Shown in pieces: positions 21,710 through 31,489 of a DNA stretch of 64,000 nt (position 1 is its first letter; the number at the start of each line of letters is the position of its first letter). The notes beneath the pieces were generated by a model, which saw only the letters and a list, made by a program, of their open reading frames with translations, was not told the DNA's origin and did no database searches. The stretch covers positions 131,461,891-131,525,890 of the forward strand of contig CM043947.1 of assembly GCA_014529385.2 (NCBI GenBank), read 5' to 3'. A program made the translations under genes and the position numbers. Source of the stretch: Adiantum capillus-veneris. Its lineage: Eukaryota > Streptophyta > Polypodiopsida > Polypodiales > Pteridaceae.

Positions 21710-22819
21710 GTGAGGTACTGGTACCAAACTGTATGGCGTCGAGGGAGATCGCCAACAGGGTCTAGAATCCTGGGAAGGATGCTTCGCCGGCCCACTCTGA
21801 TGCGTGGGTTGTGCATAACTTGAACTTCATAAAGGTCTGCAACGCTTGCTTCTTTGGGCCGCGCCGAAACCAACACAAAGTCTTCTGTGGCTCCTTCGAT
21901 GCTTCAACTTTGTCTAGAGTCATGCTTCTTTCTTCTTCAAGAATCTCCATGACTGAAAATTCCTGAAACTACTTCCAACACAAAACCATGAACATACCTA
22001 TTCCATGTAAAGTGACAAAGACTGTGTATGCAATGTAGATGAACAAAGAGACGGAGTGACAAACCGTTCATTACACACGCAAACAATGAGATCGAATCTT
22101 TCTCTTATGATCTAGAGCAATCAACTCTGGCAATTCACAACGGAAATGCCCATGCTCGGTGCTCATACTTTCATGTGCTCTGTCTACAACTGCGTCGTGC
22201 CAAGGGAGAGACATGGAATGTGACTTCCTTGAATGCACACTTTTCAACTTTTCATGAACAATCAGCATACATTCGTGCTCATTCATGAGTGAAACGTGCT
22301 CAACGTACAATATGTCATGCCTAGGAAAGGGATCACATAAAGACGCTGACAAAAATACAGCAACCGATCACGAATGAAACACTCGAATAATGCGTGCGTA
22401 TGAATCATGCGAACACATAATACTTCTTGTAAGGGTTCTTTGGACCTAGGCTCGAGAGCCAAGATCGATCCTTCGTGATTGATCGAATCTACAACAAGGT
22501 TAGCTTCGCTAGAAAAAGCATCAACTAACTCATCATCCTTGTGAACAATCATGTCATCTTCATGCAAATCATCATGTTTGTGAGAAATCACATCTTGATC
22601 ATGCAAATCATCATGCTTGTCATTGTCATCCAAATCATCATGCTCATCATTATCATTCAAATCATCATGCAAATCATTGTCATTCAAATCCTGGGTATCA
22701 TGCTTTGGAGAAGAAGAGACTGAGAGAGTCCCCTTCTCCCGAATCCGTTCAATCTTCGCTTGCACATTAGCAATGAGAGAGGGAAAATGAACAACTTGCT
22801 CTCCACGAATGACAATGGG
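21710..22819 (-). pseudogene. A3 His/Asp module and conserved C-terminal region
   Basis: Read from 22819 downward, the frame (to 22283) has KIERIREKGTLSVSSSPKHD, the His/Asp repeats (HDDLNDND, HDDLDDND, HDDLHDQD, HKHDDLHEDD), EEx-type acidic repeats and LFECFIRDRLLYFCQR. Frames 22352-22071 and 21950-21643 continue with HECMLIVHEKLKSVHSRKSH, SLPWHDAVVDRAHESM, LPELIALDHKRK and DLYEVQV. Two frameshifts. Its true N-terminal continuation is at 27033, across A2. Confidence 0.75.
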
Positions 22820-23144
22820 TGTCACGTGACACATCCAAGCCTATGTGTCCGTGGACAAGCTACAACATGACCAGGGTTCAGTCAGTCCAGTCAGTCTAGA
22901 TTAGAAGTGATCTGGCACTTTTTGTGAGTCTATTCGTAGACCGTTCATGCCTAGTCACTCAGCATAGATGCATATCCTCTGGTTGCACATAGCATGATCA
23001 TCATTATTCCCTTCAGAATCCATCAGATTCAGTCAGGGATTTTTCCAGTGCATTTAGCCTATTTTCCCTATTTTTGGTATTTTTCACTTATTATTTTTAA
23101 GTGACTTTCCAACAAAAGTAGGTAGGGCAATTTTGCTAAGTTAA

Positions 23145-23152
23145 TATATAAG
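23145..23152 (+). promoter_or_regulatory. TATA box of the A2 5' LTR
   Basis: TATATAAG, conserved at the same place in the 3' LTR (26194-26200) and A5 (13264-13270). Transcription probably starts about 30 bp downstream. Confidence 0.7.
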
Positions 23153-23751
23153 CAAACCCAAGTTAGCACTTTTTGGCAGAAGAGGCAGCAGGAGCACATG
23201 CTCAACAGGCACCTTCTCAGAAGAACCCAGCAAGAACCCTTGGCGTTTTCCATTGCCGTCATCGCCAACACCCTCAAGCACCTGGCGTTTTCTGTCCTAG
23301 CAAGTTTCCCGCATCAGCAGTACCCGATTCCCCTTGGCGTTTCCAGCCCTTGTGTCATCGCCATACTCAGCCTGACGTTTTTCCCATGATCGCCAGTTTC
23401 CCCCCGGATAGCCAGCGTTTTTACTAACGCTCAGCAGAAGCAGTAGCGTTTTTGGTTTTCAGCCTTAGCGATAGCAGATGTACAACGTTTTCAATAGGCA
23501 TTAGAAGCAGATAATTCAGCCCTAGTTGGATACAGAAGAACCCCCATTTTCAGCCATAAAAACGCAGCCAAAACAGTCATTTTCAGCCACCCAAAACAGC
23601 CCAAAGATTTGCAGATTTTCAGCAGTTAGAAGACCACAGATTTCAGCCCTAAAGTCATTGTCGTCATCACGGTCGTCGTCATCGGCATAGTCCCAAGTTG
23701 CATCAATCCATTGCATCCGCATTGTACCACTTTGTGCAATCAATAAGTAGA

Positions 23752-23773
23752 CCACTCTCGCCGACGAGAGTGG
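23752..23773 (+). other. Conserved LTR hairpin of family A
   Basis: CCACTCTCG, loop CCGA, CGAGAGTGG: a perfect 9-bp stem. It recurs at the same place in every LTR that keeps the region: 4209, 9190, 13808, 20744, 26777 and 29297. The 13808 copy replaces the closing G-C pair by A-T. Lies in the transcribed part of the LTR. Confidence 0.8.
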
Positions 23774-24005
23774 GGCCTTCGGAGGAGGGTTTTACAACGT
23801 CTCTGGTGTCGTATCTCTCTTCTCTCTCTATCTCTCAGTCTCATACACTTGCACGCACAGTGTCCATTCACCTTGTCATGATCATAGCACTTTCCATTGA
23901 GAATGGAAGGCTCTCCCTTCCATAAGAACTAAAAGGAACCTTGAGCACAGTTCGGAGCACTCATCTTGAGCAAAGCGCAAACAATCATTCCGCTGCACCT
24001 TACAT

Positions 24006-24017
24006 TGGTATCAGAGC
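24006..24017 (+). promoter_or_regulatory. A2 primer-binding site (initiator-Met tRNA)
   Basis: TGGTATCAGAGC, one base after the LTR end. Confidence 0.94.
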
Positions 24018-24518
24018 TTTGGCAGTGTTCTGTATCACTCAAGGAAAGAACCACAAGAACCACATAATTTTTTTTGCTTGTTGAGGTCGCACGAACCAAG
24101 TTCGCTTGGGCGTGTCGATTCCTAATCGTGTTTTCTAAAGAGTGACAAGAATCCAGGAAAGAAGGGCTTGTCCAGCCTCCCCTTGTGTCTCTTTTCACTC
24201 ATTGAGAGCGGATCGTGCACTTAGCAGCCAGCCAATCGACGTGAGGTGGAAAAAAGCAACCTTGGTGTGAGCGCAAGGCCGCCAAGGGGTGCGCCCACGG
24301 AAAAGAGTAGAACTCGGGTGAAGAGAAGATCCTTCTCGAACGCGATTTGCAAGCGAAAGAAAACCTCAAGAACCTCAAGAACCCAAGTTCCTTGTGAACT
24401 TAAGAACCCACGACTTTAGAATGATCATCACTCGAAGCGGAATGAATACTTCGCTTGGAGGTGATGAGTAGAAAGCGAAGAAAGAATCGCAGCCATAGAG
24501 CATAAGTACCAAGAAAGA

Positions 24519-25919
24519 ATGGCAGTCATAGCCCGTGCGAGCAAGCAAGCCCGCTTGGAAGCCGAAGTAAGAAAAGCAGAAATGGATCGCAGACACGCAA
24601 AAGACAAAGCAGAAAGAAAAGCAATACAAGAACAGAGCGATCGACAAAACAAAGAGTTCTGGCGACTCTATTCTCAACTTCAGGCACAGATGCACGAGAT
24701 TTGGAAAAAGGAGACTGTCTCAATCTCTTTTTCTCTAAAGCATGACTCACAGGATTTGCATGATTATGAGAAGCATGATAAATTGAATGAAAATGATTTG
24801 CATGATGATTTGAATGATATTGCTAAGCATGATGATTTGGATGCCAATGACAAGCATGATATTTTGCATGATCAAGATGTGATTTCTCACAAGCATGATG
24901 ATTTGCATGAAGATGATGTGATTGTTCACAAGGATGATGTGTTAGTGAATACTTTTTCTAGCGAAGCTAACCTCGTTGTAGATTTGATCAATCACGAAGA
25001 ACCGATCTTGGCTTTCGAATCAAGGTCCAAAGAATCCCCACAGAACGATTCGATCATTCAGGAAGAGCCAATCTTGGCTCTCGAGCCTAGGTCCAAAGAA
25101 CCCTCACAGGAAGTATTATGTGTTCGCATAATTGATATGCACGTATTGTTCGAGTGTTTCATTCGTGATCGTTTCCTGTATTTTAGTCAGCATCGTTATG
25201 TGATCCCTTTTCCTAGGCATAACATATTGTATGTTGAGCACGTTTCTCTCATGGATGAGCACGAATGTATGCGGGTTTTTCATGAAAAGCTAAAAAGTAT
25301 GTATTCAAGGAATTCACATTTCATGTCTCTTCCTTGGCATGACACAGTTTTCAAACAAGCACATGAAAGTATGAGCACCCAGCATAGGCATTTCCGTTGT
25401 GTTTTTCCACAGTTGATTGCTCTAAATCATAAGAGAAAGATTCGATATCATTGTTTGCATGTGTTTGATGAACGGGTTGTCACTCCGTCTCTATGCTCAT
25501 CTATATTTCATACACAGTCTTTAGCAAAGACAAGATTTTTTCCACTCACTTTACATGGAATAGGTATGTTCATGGTTTTGTGTTGGAAGTGGTTTCAGGG
25601 ATTTTCAGCCATGGAGATTCTTGAAGAAGAAAGAAGCATGACTTTGGACGCAGTTGAAGCATTGAAGGAGCCACAAAAGAATTTGTGTCGCTTTCGGCGC
25701 GGCCCAAAGGAAGCAAGCGTTGCAGACCTTTATGAAGTTCAAGTACCGCACGACCCACACATCAGAGTGGGCCGGCGAAGAGTCCCTTCCAGGATTCCGA
25801 ATGCTATTGGCGATCTCCCTCGATGCCATACAGCTCGGTACCAGTACCTCACTTTGAAAAGGAGGGGATGTCAATTGACATATCCAACCCTATGTGTCCG
25901 TGGACAAGCTACAGCATGA
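24519..25919 (+). CDS. Family A His/Asp-rich protein with unassigned C-terminal region
   Basis: A 466-codon open frame, the only gene of A2. Residues 1-65 are charged and helical (Arg/Glu/Ala/Gln), resembling a coiled coil. Residues 74-140 are the His/Asp module, with repeats such as HDDLND, HDDLDAND, HDILHDQD and HKHDDLHEDD. Residues 155-195 hold two EEPILA(F/L)E(S/P)RSKE repeats. Residues 200-450 are the conserved region (LFECFIRDRFLYFSQ, HNILYVEHVSLMDEHECM, SLPWHDTV, CVFPQLI, LHGIGMFMVLCWKWFQ, RFRRGPKEASVADLYEVQV, DLPRCHTARYQYLTLKRRG). The ATG at 24519 was chosen because a TGA lies upstream in frame. The family N-terminus (MIITRSGM at 24421) is out of frame after a deletion. The frame reads through the polypurine tract and ends 51 bases inside the LTR. 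No signal peptide or membrane segment is evident. Metal binding is conceivable from the His/Asp content, but this is inference. Confidence 0.75.
   Translation: MAVIARASKQARLEAEVRKAEMDRRHAKDKAERKAIQEQSDRQNKEFWRLYSQLQAQMHEIWKKETVSISFSLKHDSQDLHDYEKHDKLNENDLHDDLNDIAKHDDLDANDKHDILHDQDVISHKHDDLHEDDVIVHKDDVLVNTFSSEANLVVDLINHEEPILAFESRSKESPQNDSIIQEEPILALEPRSKEPSQEVLCVRIIDMHVLFECFIRDRFLYFSQHRYVIPFPRHNILYVEHVSLMDEHECMRVFHEKLKSMYSRNSHFMSLPWHDTVFKQAHESMSTQHRHFRCVFPQLIALNHKRKIRYHCLHVFDERVVTPSLCSSIFHTQSLAKTRFFPLTLHGIGMFMVLCWKWFQGFSAMEILEEERSMTLDAVEALKEPQKNLCRFRRGPKEASVADLYEVQVPHDPHIRVGRRRVPSRIPNAIGDLPRCHTARYQYLTLKRRGCQLTYPTLCVRGQATA
25857..25868 (+). promoter_or_regulatory. A2 polypurine tract
   Basis: AAAAGGAGGGGA immediately before the 3' LTR, the usual plus-strand primer. 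It is also coding (Lys-Arg-Arg-Gly). Confidence 0.9.
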
Positions 25920-27027
25920 CCAGGGTTCAGTCAGTCCAGTCAGTCTAGATTAGAAGTGATCTGACACTTTTTGTGAGTCTATTCGTGGACCGTACATGCC
26001 CAGTCACTTAGCATAGATGCATATCCTCTGTTTGCACACAGCATGATCATCAGTATTCCCTTCAGAATCCATCAGATTCAGTCAGGGGATTTTTCCAATG
26101 CATTTAGCCTATTTTCCCTATTTTGATATTTTTCACTTATTATTTTTAAGTGACTTTCCAACAAAAGTAGGTAGGGCAATTTTGCTAAGTTAATATATAA
26201 GCAAACCCAAGTTAGCACTTTCTGGCAGAACAGGCACCTTCTCAGCAGAACCCAGCAAGAACCCTTGGCATTTTCCATTGCCATCATCGCCAACACCCTC
26301 AAGCACCTAGCGTTTTCTGTCCTAGCAAGTTTCCCGCATCAGCAGTACCCGATTCCCCTTGGCATTTCCAGCCCTTGTGTCATCGCCATACTCAGCCTGG
26401 CATTTTTTCCATGATCGCCAGTTTTCCCCCGGATAGCCAACGTTTTTACTAACGCTCAGCAGAAGCAGCAACGTTTTTGGTTTTCAGCCTTAGCGACAGC
26501 AAATGTACAACGTTTTCAGCAGGCATTAGAAGCAGATAATTCAGCCCTAGTTGGATGCAAAAGAACCCCCATTTTCAGCCATAAAAACGCAGCCAAAACA
26601 GTCATTTTCAGCCACCCAAAACAGCCCAAAGATATGCAGATTTTCAGCAGTTAGAAGACCACAGATTTCAGCCCTAAAGTTGTCATCGTCATCACCGTCG
26701 TTGTCATCGGCATAGTCCCAAGTTGCATCAGTCCATTGCATCCGCATTGTACCACTTTGTGCAATCAATAAGTAGACCACTCTCGCCGACGAGAGTGGGG
26801 CCTTCGGAGGAGGGTTTTACGTCTCTGGTGTTGTATCTCTCTTCTCTCTCTATCTCTCAGTCTCATACACTTGCACGCACAATGTCCATTCACCTTGTCG
26901 TGATCATAGCACTTTCCATTAAGAACAGAAGGCTCTCCCTTCCAATAAGAACTAAAAGGAACCTTGAGCACAGTTCGGAGCACTCATCTTGAGCAAAGCG
27001 CAAACAATCATTCCGCTGCACCTAACA
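25869..27027 (+). repeat. A2 3' LTR
   Basis: 1159 bp, TGTCAATTGACATATCC to GCACCTAACA. It differs from the 5' LTR by several percent and small indels. Confidence 0.95.
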
Positions 27028-27032
27028 ATGGG

Positions 27033-27600
27033 AGAGTCACTTTTGGCATTGAGAGTGAACGTATTTTCCGCCCAATCAATGAGAGGGTTATACTCACGAA
27101 ACCATCGAATGCCCAAAGTCATATCGCATCCTGAGAGAGGAGAGAAAAAATAATTTCTACGGAAAGCAGCTTGTTGAACTGTAAACAACACACCAAGACA
27201 CTCTTTCGTGAAGAGAGAGTCCATACTGGGAGCAAAGCCAAAGACCTCAAGAGGAGATTTTTGACTAACCTCTAGGCGGGCTTTCTCAACAAGAGGCGGA
27301 TTGATCACATCATGCATACTACCTGGGTCAAACAATATGACAAAACGTTGTCCCATCATATGACCATAACATTTAATGAGAGACTCATCAATGGGAGGGT
27401 CAGGAGAAACTTGGGACACACTCGTGTTATCATTAATTGCATTGACAGAGGAAGTGGGCTCTGTGGATTCTTTAGATTCGTTAGAGTCAAGCTTAGGACA
27501 TGTCCTTTTTATGTGACCCTTAATGTGACAATGAAAACAATGACCTTCCTTAGAATAAGTGTTTTGCTCTTCCGACGTGATGTATCCTCCTAAAATTCCT
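27033..27600 (-). pseudogene. A3 zinc knuckle and retropepsin-like domain
   Basis: A CCHC knuckle at 27498-27539 reads CFHCHIKGHIKRTC on the minus strand. The frame from 27419 has VSPDPPIDESLIKCYGHMMG, the active site FVILFDPGSMHDVINPPLVE, KSPLEVFGFA, and CDMTLGIRWFREYNPLIDW. That is the retropepsin layout, with Asp-Pro-Gly at the catalytic triplet. The frame is cut at 27033 by A2; its continuation is the His/Asp module at 22819. The knuckle and protease frames are separated by stops or shifts. Probable role when intact: gag processing. Confidence 0.75.
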
Positions 27601-27667
27601 TGTGCTACCTTTTCATCTGAGGTTTAGCAGTTGTGTTAGCCTTACCCTTAGGTTCATTAGAAGAATT

Positions 27668-28609
27668 CTATTCTGAGAGACTGTTGGAAGATTGGTTTGG
27701 AGAGTTACCATTCTTACCATTTTGCTTGAGAGTGCGCCAATCGTCCTTCAATCGTGCGAGATACTGAGGTGGAATAAACCGCGCCTTGAGCTTGTCTTGA
27801 AAATAAGCCCAATTGAAGGAAAGGGACGTGAATTCGTTGGCTTCCTCTAGGTGCGCGGCTAACTGTGCCTCTTGCCATACATGGTACCAATTGATGGCAT
27901 CATCGGCAAGATACATAGCTGCCATCAAAAGTTTGCTATTTCCTGTCTTCTTAGTTGTCACAAAATAAGCATTAAATTGATGCAACCAAGAATGAATAAC
28001 CGTAGCATCCATCTTACCATCATACTTACTGAAAGTTAACTTCTCTGTGACTAGGTTGTTGGAGTCCGCATCCCGGCTTGCGCCACTTGAGGAACTACCA
28101 ACATCTTTGGCTGGTTCAGACTTCGAGACAAGAACTTGTCGAACCAATTCTTGAGTGTGGAGTTCTGTTTGAGCCTTACGCTAGGCCTCCAAGGCCGCTC
28201 TTTGAGCCTCCCGATCGGCCTCCAAGGCCGCTTGTCTTACTTCAACTTCCTCCTGTCTTTGTGCTTTTCTTTCTTCTCGTTCATCACGCTCGCGTTCCAA
28301 GGCAATGCAAGTAGCTTCTTGTTGTATGGCAATTCTTTCGTTTCTTTCTTCGCGCTCTCGTTCCATGGCTTCCTGTCGTTCTACTTTTCTTTCTAGTTGT
28401 GTCAACGCAACTCGATTCGTTTCTCGTTGTTGTGCCATCATCTCCATCATCGACTTGACCATCGCCTCCATAGAATTCGGTAAAACTTGTGGCGTAGATG
28501 GGGAAGGGGGAGGTTCGGGAAAGCCTCGTGGTGGGGAAAACTCTTCTTCACCACTCCCATGCTCATCACCTGTATACGAAGTATCCATTCCGCTTCGGGT
28601 GATGACCAT
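27668..28609 (-). pseudogene. A3 gag (one in-frame stop, internal deletion)
   Basis: Starts MVITRSGMDTSYTGDEHGSG, then FSPPRGFPEPPPSP. A long coiled coil of Glu/Arg/Gln/Ala (EREREERNERIAIQQEA..) follows and ends in a single TAG at 28181-28183. The same frame continues with ELVRQVLVSKSEPAKD, TFSKYDGKMDATVIHSWLHQ, LADDAINWYHVWQEA, FNWAYFQDKLKARFIPPQYL and WRTLKQNG. That is a retrotransposon capsid with the usual W-x-F.DKL..RF spacing. About 85 codons present in A5 (LQLATQLRKL... to KYLSDFLEP) are missing after LKQ. Gene order gag-knuckle-protease is normal for Ty3/gypsy. Confidence 0.8.
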
Positions 28610-29064
28610 GCACTATGATCTTTGGTTCCTAAGTTCACGAGGAACTTGGGTTCTTGCGGGTCTTGGGTTCTTGGATTCTTGAGGGTCTTGAGGTTCTTGA
28701 GAGTCTTCTTTTGCTTGCAATCTGTGTTTGAGAAGGATCTTCTCTTTACCCGAGTTCTGCTCTTTTCCGCGGGCGCACCCCTTGGCGGCCTTGCGCTCAC
28801 ACCAAGGTTGCTTTTTTCCACCTCACGTCGATTGGCCGGCCGCTAAGTGCACAGTCCGCTCTCAATGAGTGAAAAGAGGCACAAGGGGAGGCTAGACAAA
28901 CCCTTCTTTCTTGGGTTTCCTGTCACTCTTCAAAAACACGATTAGGAATCGACACGCCCAAGAAAACTTAGGTTCGTGCAACCTCAACAAGCAAAAAAAA
29001 ATTATGTGGTTCTTGTGGTTCTTTCCTTGAGTGATACAGAACACTGCCAAAGCTCTGATACCAA
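28610..29064 (-). other. A3 untranslated leader and primer-binding site
   Basis: About 440 bp between LTR and gag ATG, shared by all family A copies. The primer site (GCTCTGATACCA on plus) is at 29052-29063. No frame of note. Confidence 0.85.
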
Positions 29065-30208
29065 TGTTAGGTGCAGCGGAATGAATGTTGAAACTTTGCT
29101 CAAGATGAGTACTCCGAACTGTGCTCAAGGATTCTTTTTACTTACGGAAGGGAGAGCCTTATGTTCCTTAATGAGAGAGGGCAATGGACACAAACAAAGT
29201 GAATTAACACTGTGAATGAAGGTGCATGAGACTGAGAGATACAGAGAGAAGAGAAATACGATACCAGAGACGTTGTAAAACCCTCCACCAAAGGCCCCAC
29301 TCTTGTCGACGAGAGTGGTCTACTATTGATTGCACAAACTCGTACAAACTGAATGATTATGACTGATGCAATCTAGGCTAGGTCGATGTCGACGACGGGG
29401 ATGACGAGACCAACGCTATGGATGAAATCTGCTACTCTTCTCTGCTGTCCAAAAACGTTGATAGGCTAAATTCTGCTACGGCTGAAAACGCAAGAGAAAA
29501 CACTGCCTTTGCTGGTCTTTATGGTTGGAAATCTGCTAACTATTGTGGGGCTGAATTGGCTATGGAAACTTGTTGAAAATGACCTGCGCCAAGGGCTGAT
29601 ATCGACGAGGATCTATGCTGGGATGAAAAACGCTGGCGTTGACGATGCTTTATCTGCTGAAAAACGCCATGCAAGGGGGCGATCTGTGGTCCTGGAAAAA
29701 CGCTAGAGATGAGGTCTGCTTGGCGATGATTACCTACTGAGGAAACGCTAGCCAAGGGGGGAAATCTGTGAAGGGGAAACTCTAGGCTGTGGATCTTCTT
29801 GCTTGGAGGGAAAACCACCAAGGGGATTCTTGCTGAGAAGTTGCCTGATTGAGCTTGTGCTCCTGCTACCTCTTCTGCCAATTAGTGCTAGTTTAGGTTT
29901 TCTCATATACAAACTTACTCAATTTTCCCTACCTACTTTCTAACAAAAGTCACTTAAAAGTCAAAAAACAGGGAAAATAGGTCTATGCACTGTAAAAATG
30001 CTCCTGATGGGTTCTGAAGGAAATCTGATGATCATGCTGTATGCAACCGGAGGATATGCATCTAATCTAAGTGACTCGTCATGCACGGTCTGCAAACACT
30101 CACAAAAGTGCCAGATCACTTCCTATTCTAGACTGACTTGACTGAACTGAACCCTAATCATGATGTAGCTTGTCCACGGACACATAGGGTTGGATGTGTC
30201 ACGTGACA
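29065..30208 (-). repeat. A3 5' LTR
   Basis: 1144 bp, TGTTAGGTGCAGCGG to GTGTCACGTGACA. About 6% different from the other A3 LTR over the first 250 bp by eye. Hairpin at 29297-29318. Confidence 0.92.
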
Positions 30209-30213
30209 CAATG

Positions 30214-30505
30214 GTCATCACTCAACAAAAAACTCAAGTCAGTTTACCAATAATTTCAATCGAAGCAGATACAGATTCAATCTTTTCTTGGACAAAGCTT
30301 GAAGTTACAAATAACTTTGACAAAGGCACTTATCAAGTTGCAGATATGATCAGTTTTCAGTTTGGCAAAATAGTCATGGTCAATAATAGTGCCATGACAT
30401 GGGACTTCACAGAAAGAGCTTTGGATACAGAAGCACTACAACAATACATTCCCTTCTCCCGGAGTTTCTACAACTACCCTGGGTTTTATTTAAAGAGGGA
30501 GGGAA
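30214..30505 (+). pseudogene. B C-terminal coding fragment
   Basis: Resumes element B after A3 with an open frame (MVITQQKTQVSLPIISIEAD, FSWTKLEVTNNFDKGTYQVA, TWDFTERALDTEALQQYIPF) that ends in the polypurine tract/LTR. The MVIT start is coincidentally close to the A gag start; the rest is different. No domain recognised; it may be the tail of the B protein that begins at 19978. Confidence 0.45.
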
Positions 30506-30947
30506 TGTCACGATTGTGACTATGTTAGCAACAATACATCTACTCCTAGTTGCAGATACTCGAAGTGCCATGCCAAGGAGGACCCCTGCGCTTGGATGGT
30601 CACACCCCTTCGCCCAAGAGACGTGCCTCTTCGCCAAAAGCCACACTCCTTCGGCGACTGGTCACACCCCTTCGCTCTACAGGTGCGACTCTTCGCCCAA
30701 TGGTTGCAGCTCTTCGCTGAAAGGATGTGTCTTTACATCTAAAGTCATGTCTCTTCACCAGGAGACGTGTCTTTTCATTTGTGTCTATTCGTCTCCTATA
30801 TAAGGAGCCTATTGTACTCAATTTTCGACAAGTCATCAATCAAACACAGAGTCTTCTAAGTCTTGTTTTTGAGTTCAATTCAAGTTTCTTAAGTCTTAAT
30901 CATGAGTTTAAGTACTTAATTAAGAATTAGCACCTAGAATCCTTACA
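30506..30947 (+). repeat. B 3' LTR
   Basis: TGTCACGATTGTGAC to AATCCTTACA, 442 bp, followed by AAGTT. TATATAA at 30797-30803. Confidence 0.92.
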
Positions 30948-30952
30948 AAGTT

Positions 30953-31484
30953 TATCAGGCACAGTAATAAGCACTTCCTTCAAGAGCTTCTTCACGTTCT
31001 CAGTAGTTGCGGTCAATGTCGTAACAAGTAAGGTTGATGTGAGGGTCTATATCTGTCGCTGCATGTCCTTCAGTTGATGTCCCAAGACGCCATGCAAACC
31101 CATCTCTAGGATCCTTAACTCGCTCACGCAAGGACATAACAATAGTGACGTCGATAAGGCCTGGTTCTACCCTTACATTTGTAAACTCCGACCTTACTTT
31201 ACTAGTAGAAACTTCTTCTAGCCAACCAGGCTGATTGAAGTTTTTTATTGAGCTATGCAGATCATGCCTTTTGAAGTCCACACTGGAATGATTATGTCTA
31301 TACCTAGCAAGTTGTTCTCTGTCCTATACATGAGAGTATAACTTGATACGAAAGCCCTATGCAATGTATCGGTGGTTGGAGGTTTACGCACTAGCACGAA
31401 TGAATTGAAGAAAACACTCCCACCCTCTGGGCATTTAGCCTTAAGGTCATCAAAAGTGATCTGATCAACATTTCCATTTACCAT
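30953..31484 (-). pseudogene. Broken host-like gene, possible Crinkler-type restriction-endonuclease-like domain
   Basis: Two minus-strand frames overlap. The first (31484-31245) reads QITFDDLKAKCPEGGSVFFN, HRAFVSSYTLMYRTENNLLG, then IDIIIPVW. The second (31281-31000) reads DFKRHDLHSSIKNFNQPGWL and ends in CYDIDRNY. A third continues NVKKLLKEVLITVPDKLA to the element B insertion site. The GIDIIIPV.. strand followed by a Lys-bearing strand resembles the PD-(D/E)xK nuclease-like end of P-loop/Crinkler-like proteins known from fungi and oomycetes. This is pattern recall, not alignment. The gene is shifted, truncated, and split by element B (rest at 18620-18685). Confidence 0.4.
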
Positions 31485-31489
31485 AAATA

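Larger units (their letters stand above)
22820..24004 (+). repeat. A2 5' LTR
   Basis: 1185 bp, TGTCACGTGACACATCC to GCACCTTACA. TATATAAG at 23145-23152, seven or so CGTTTT-type motifs between 23240 and 23500, hairpin 23752-23773. Confidence 0.95.
22820..27027 (+). mobile_element. Complete LTR retrotransposon A2 (family A, short form), innermost level
   Basis: 4208 bp: 5' LTR 22820-24004, primer site 24006-24017, internal region 24005-25868, polypurine tract 25857-25868 (AAAAGGAGGGGA), 3' LTR 25869-27027, perfect 5-bp target duplication. The internal region of 1.86 kb encodes one open frame of 466 codons and lacks capsid, protease, polymerase and integrase. It is therefore non-autonomous, yet structurally complete. 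Confidence 0.95.
22815..27032. other. ATGGG target-site duplication of A2
   Basis: ATGGG at 22815-22819 and 27028-27032 bounds A2 exactly. Removing A2 and one ATGGG restores GACAATGGGAGAGTCACTTT, the reverse complement of the uninterrupted A5 sequence near 11590-11610 apart from one base. Confidence 0.95.
20512..30208 (-). mobile_element. LTR retrotransposon A3 (family A, long form), middle level of the nest
   Basis: Minus-strand element with 3' LTR 20512-21693, 5' LTR 29065-30208 and primer site 29052-29063. It is flanked by CAGTG (20507-20511) and CAATG (30209-30213), a 4/5 target-site duplication in element B. It is about 5.5 kb without the inserted A2. The internal region encodes gag, a CCHC knuckle and a retropepsin (29-27 kb), then the His/Asp module and C-terminal region (22.8-21.7 kb), split by A2 in between. 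No polymerase or integrase. Confidence 0.92.
18691..30947 (+). mobile_element. LTR retrotransposon B, outer element of a three-level nest
   Basis: LTRs 18691-19130 and 30506-30947 (440 and 442 bp, roughly 5-7% different by eye), primer site 19132-19143, polypurine tract 30491-30505 (TAAAGAGGGAGGGAA). A perfect target-site duplication AAGTT lies at 18686-18690 and 30948-30952. Its own internal sequence is only about 1.7 kb (19131-20511 plus 30214-30505), because A3 is inserted between 20511 and 30209. It encodes gag-like and C-terminal fragments but no polymerase or integrase. Confidence 0.92.

Noticed and set aside
24738-24938. Regular short repeats resembling a CRISPR array
   Set aside because: The spacing is irregular, the units are codon multiples within an open frame, and the DNA is eukaryotic.
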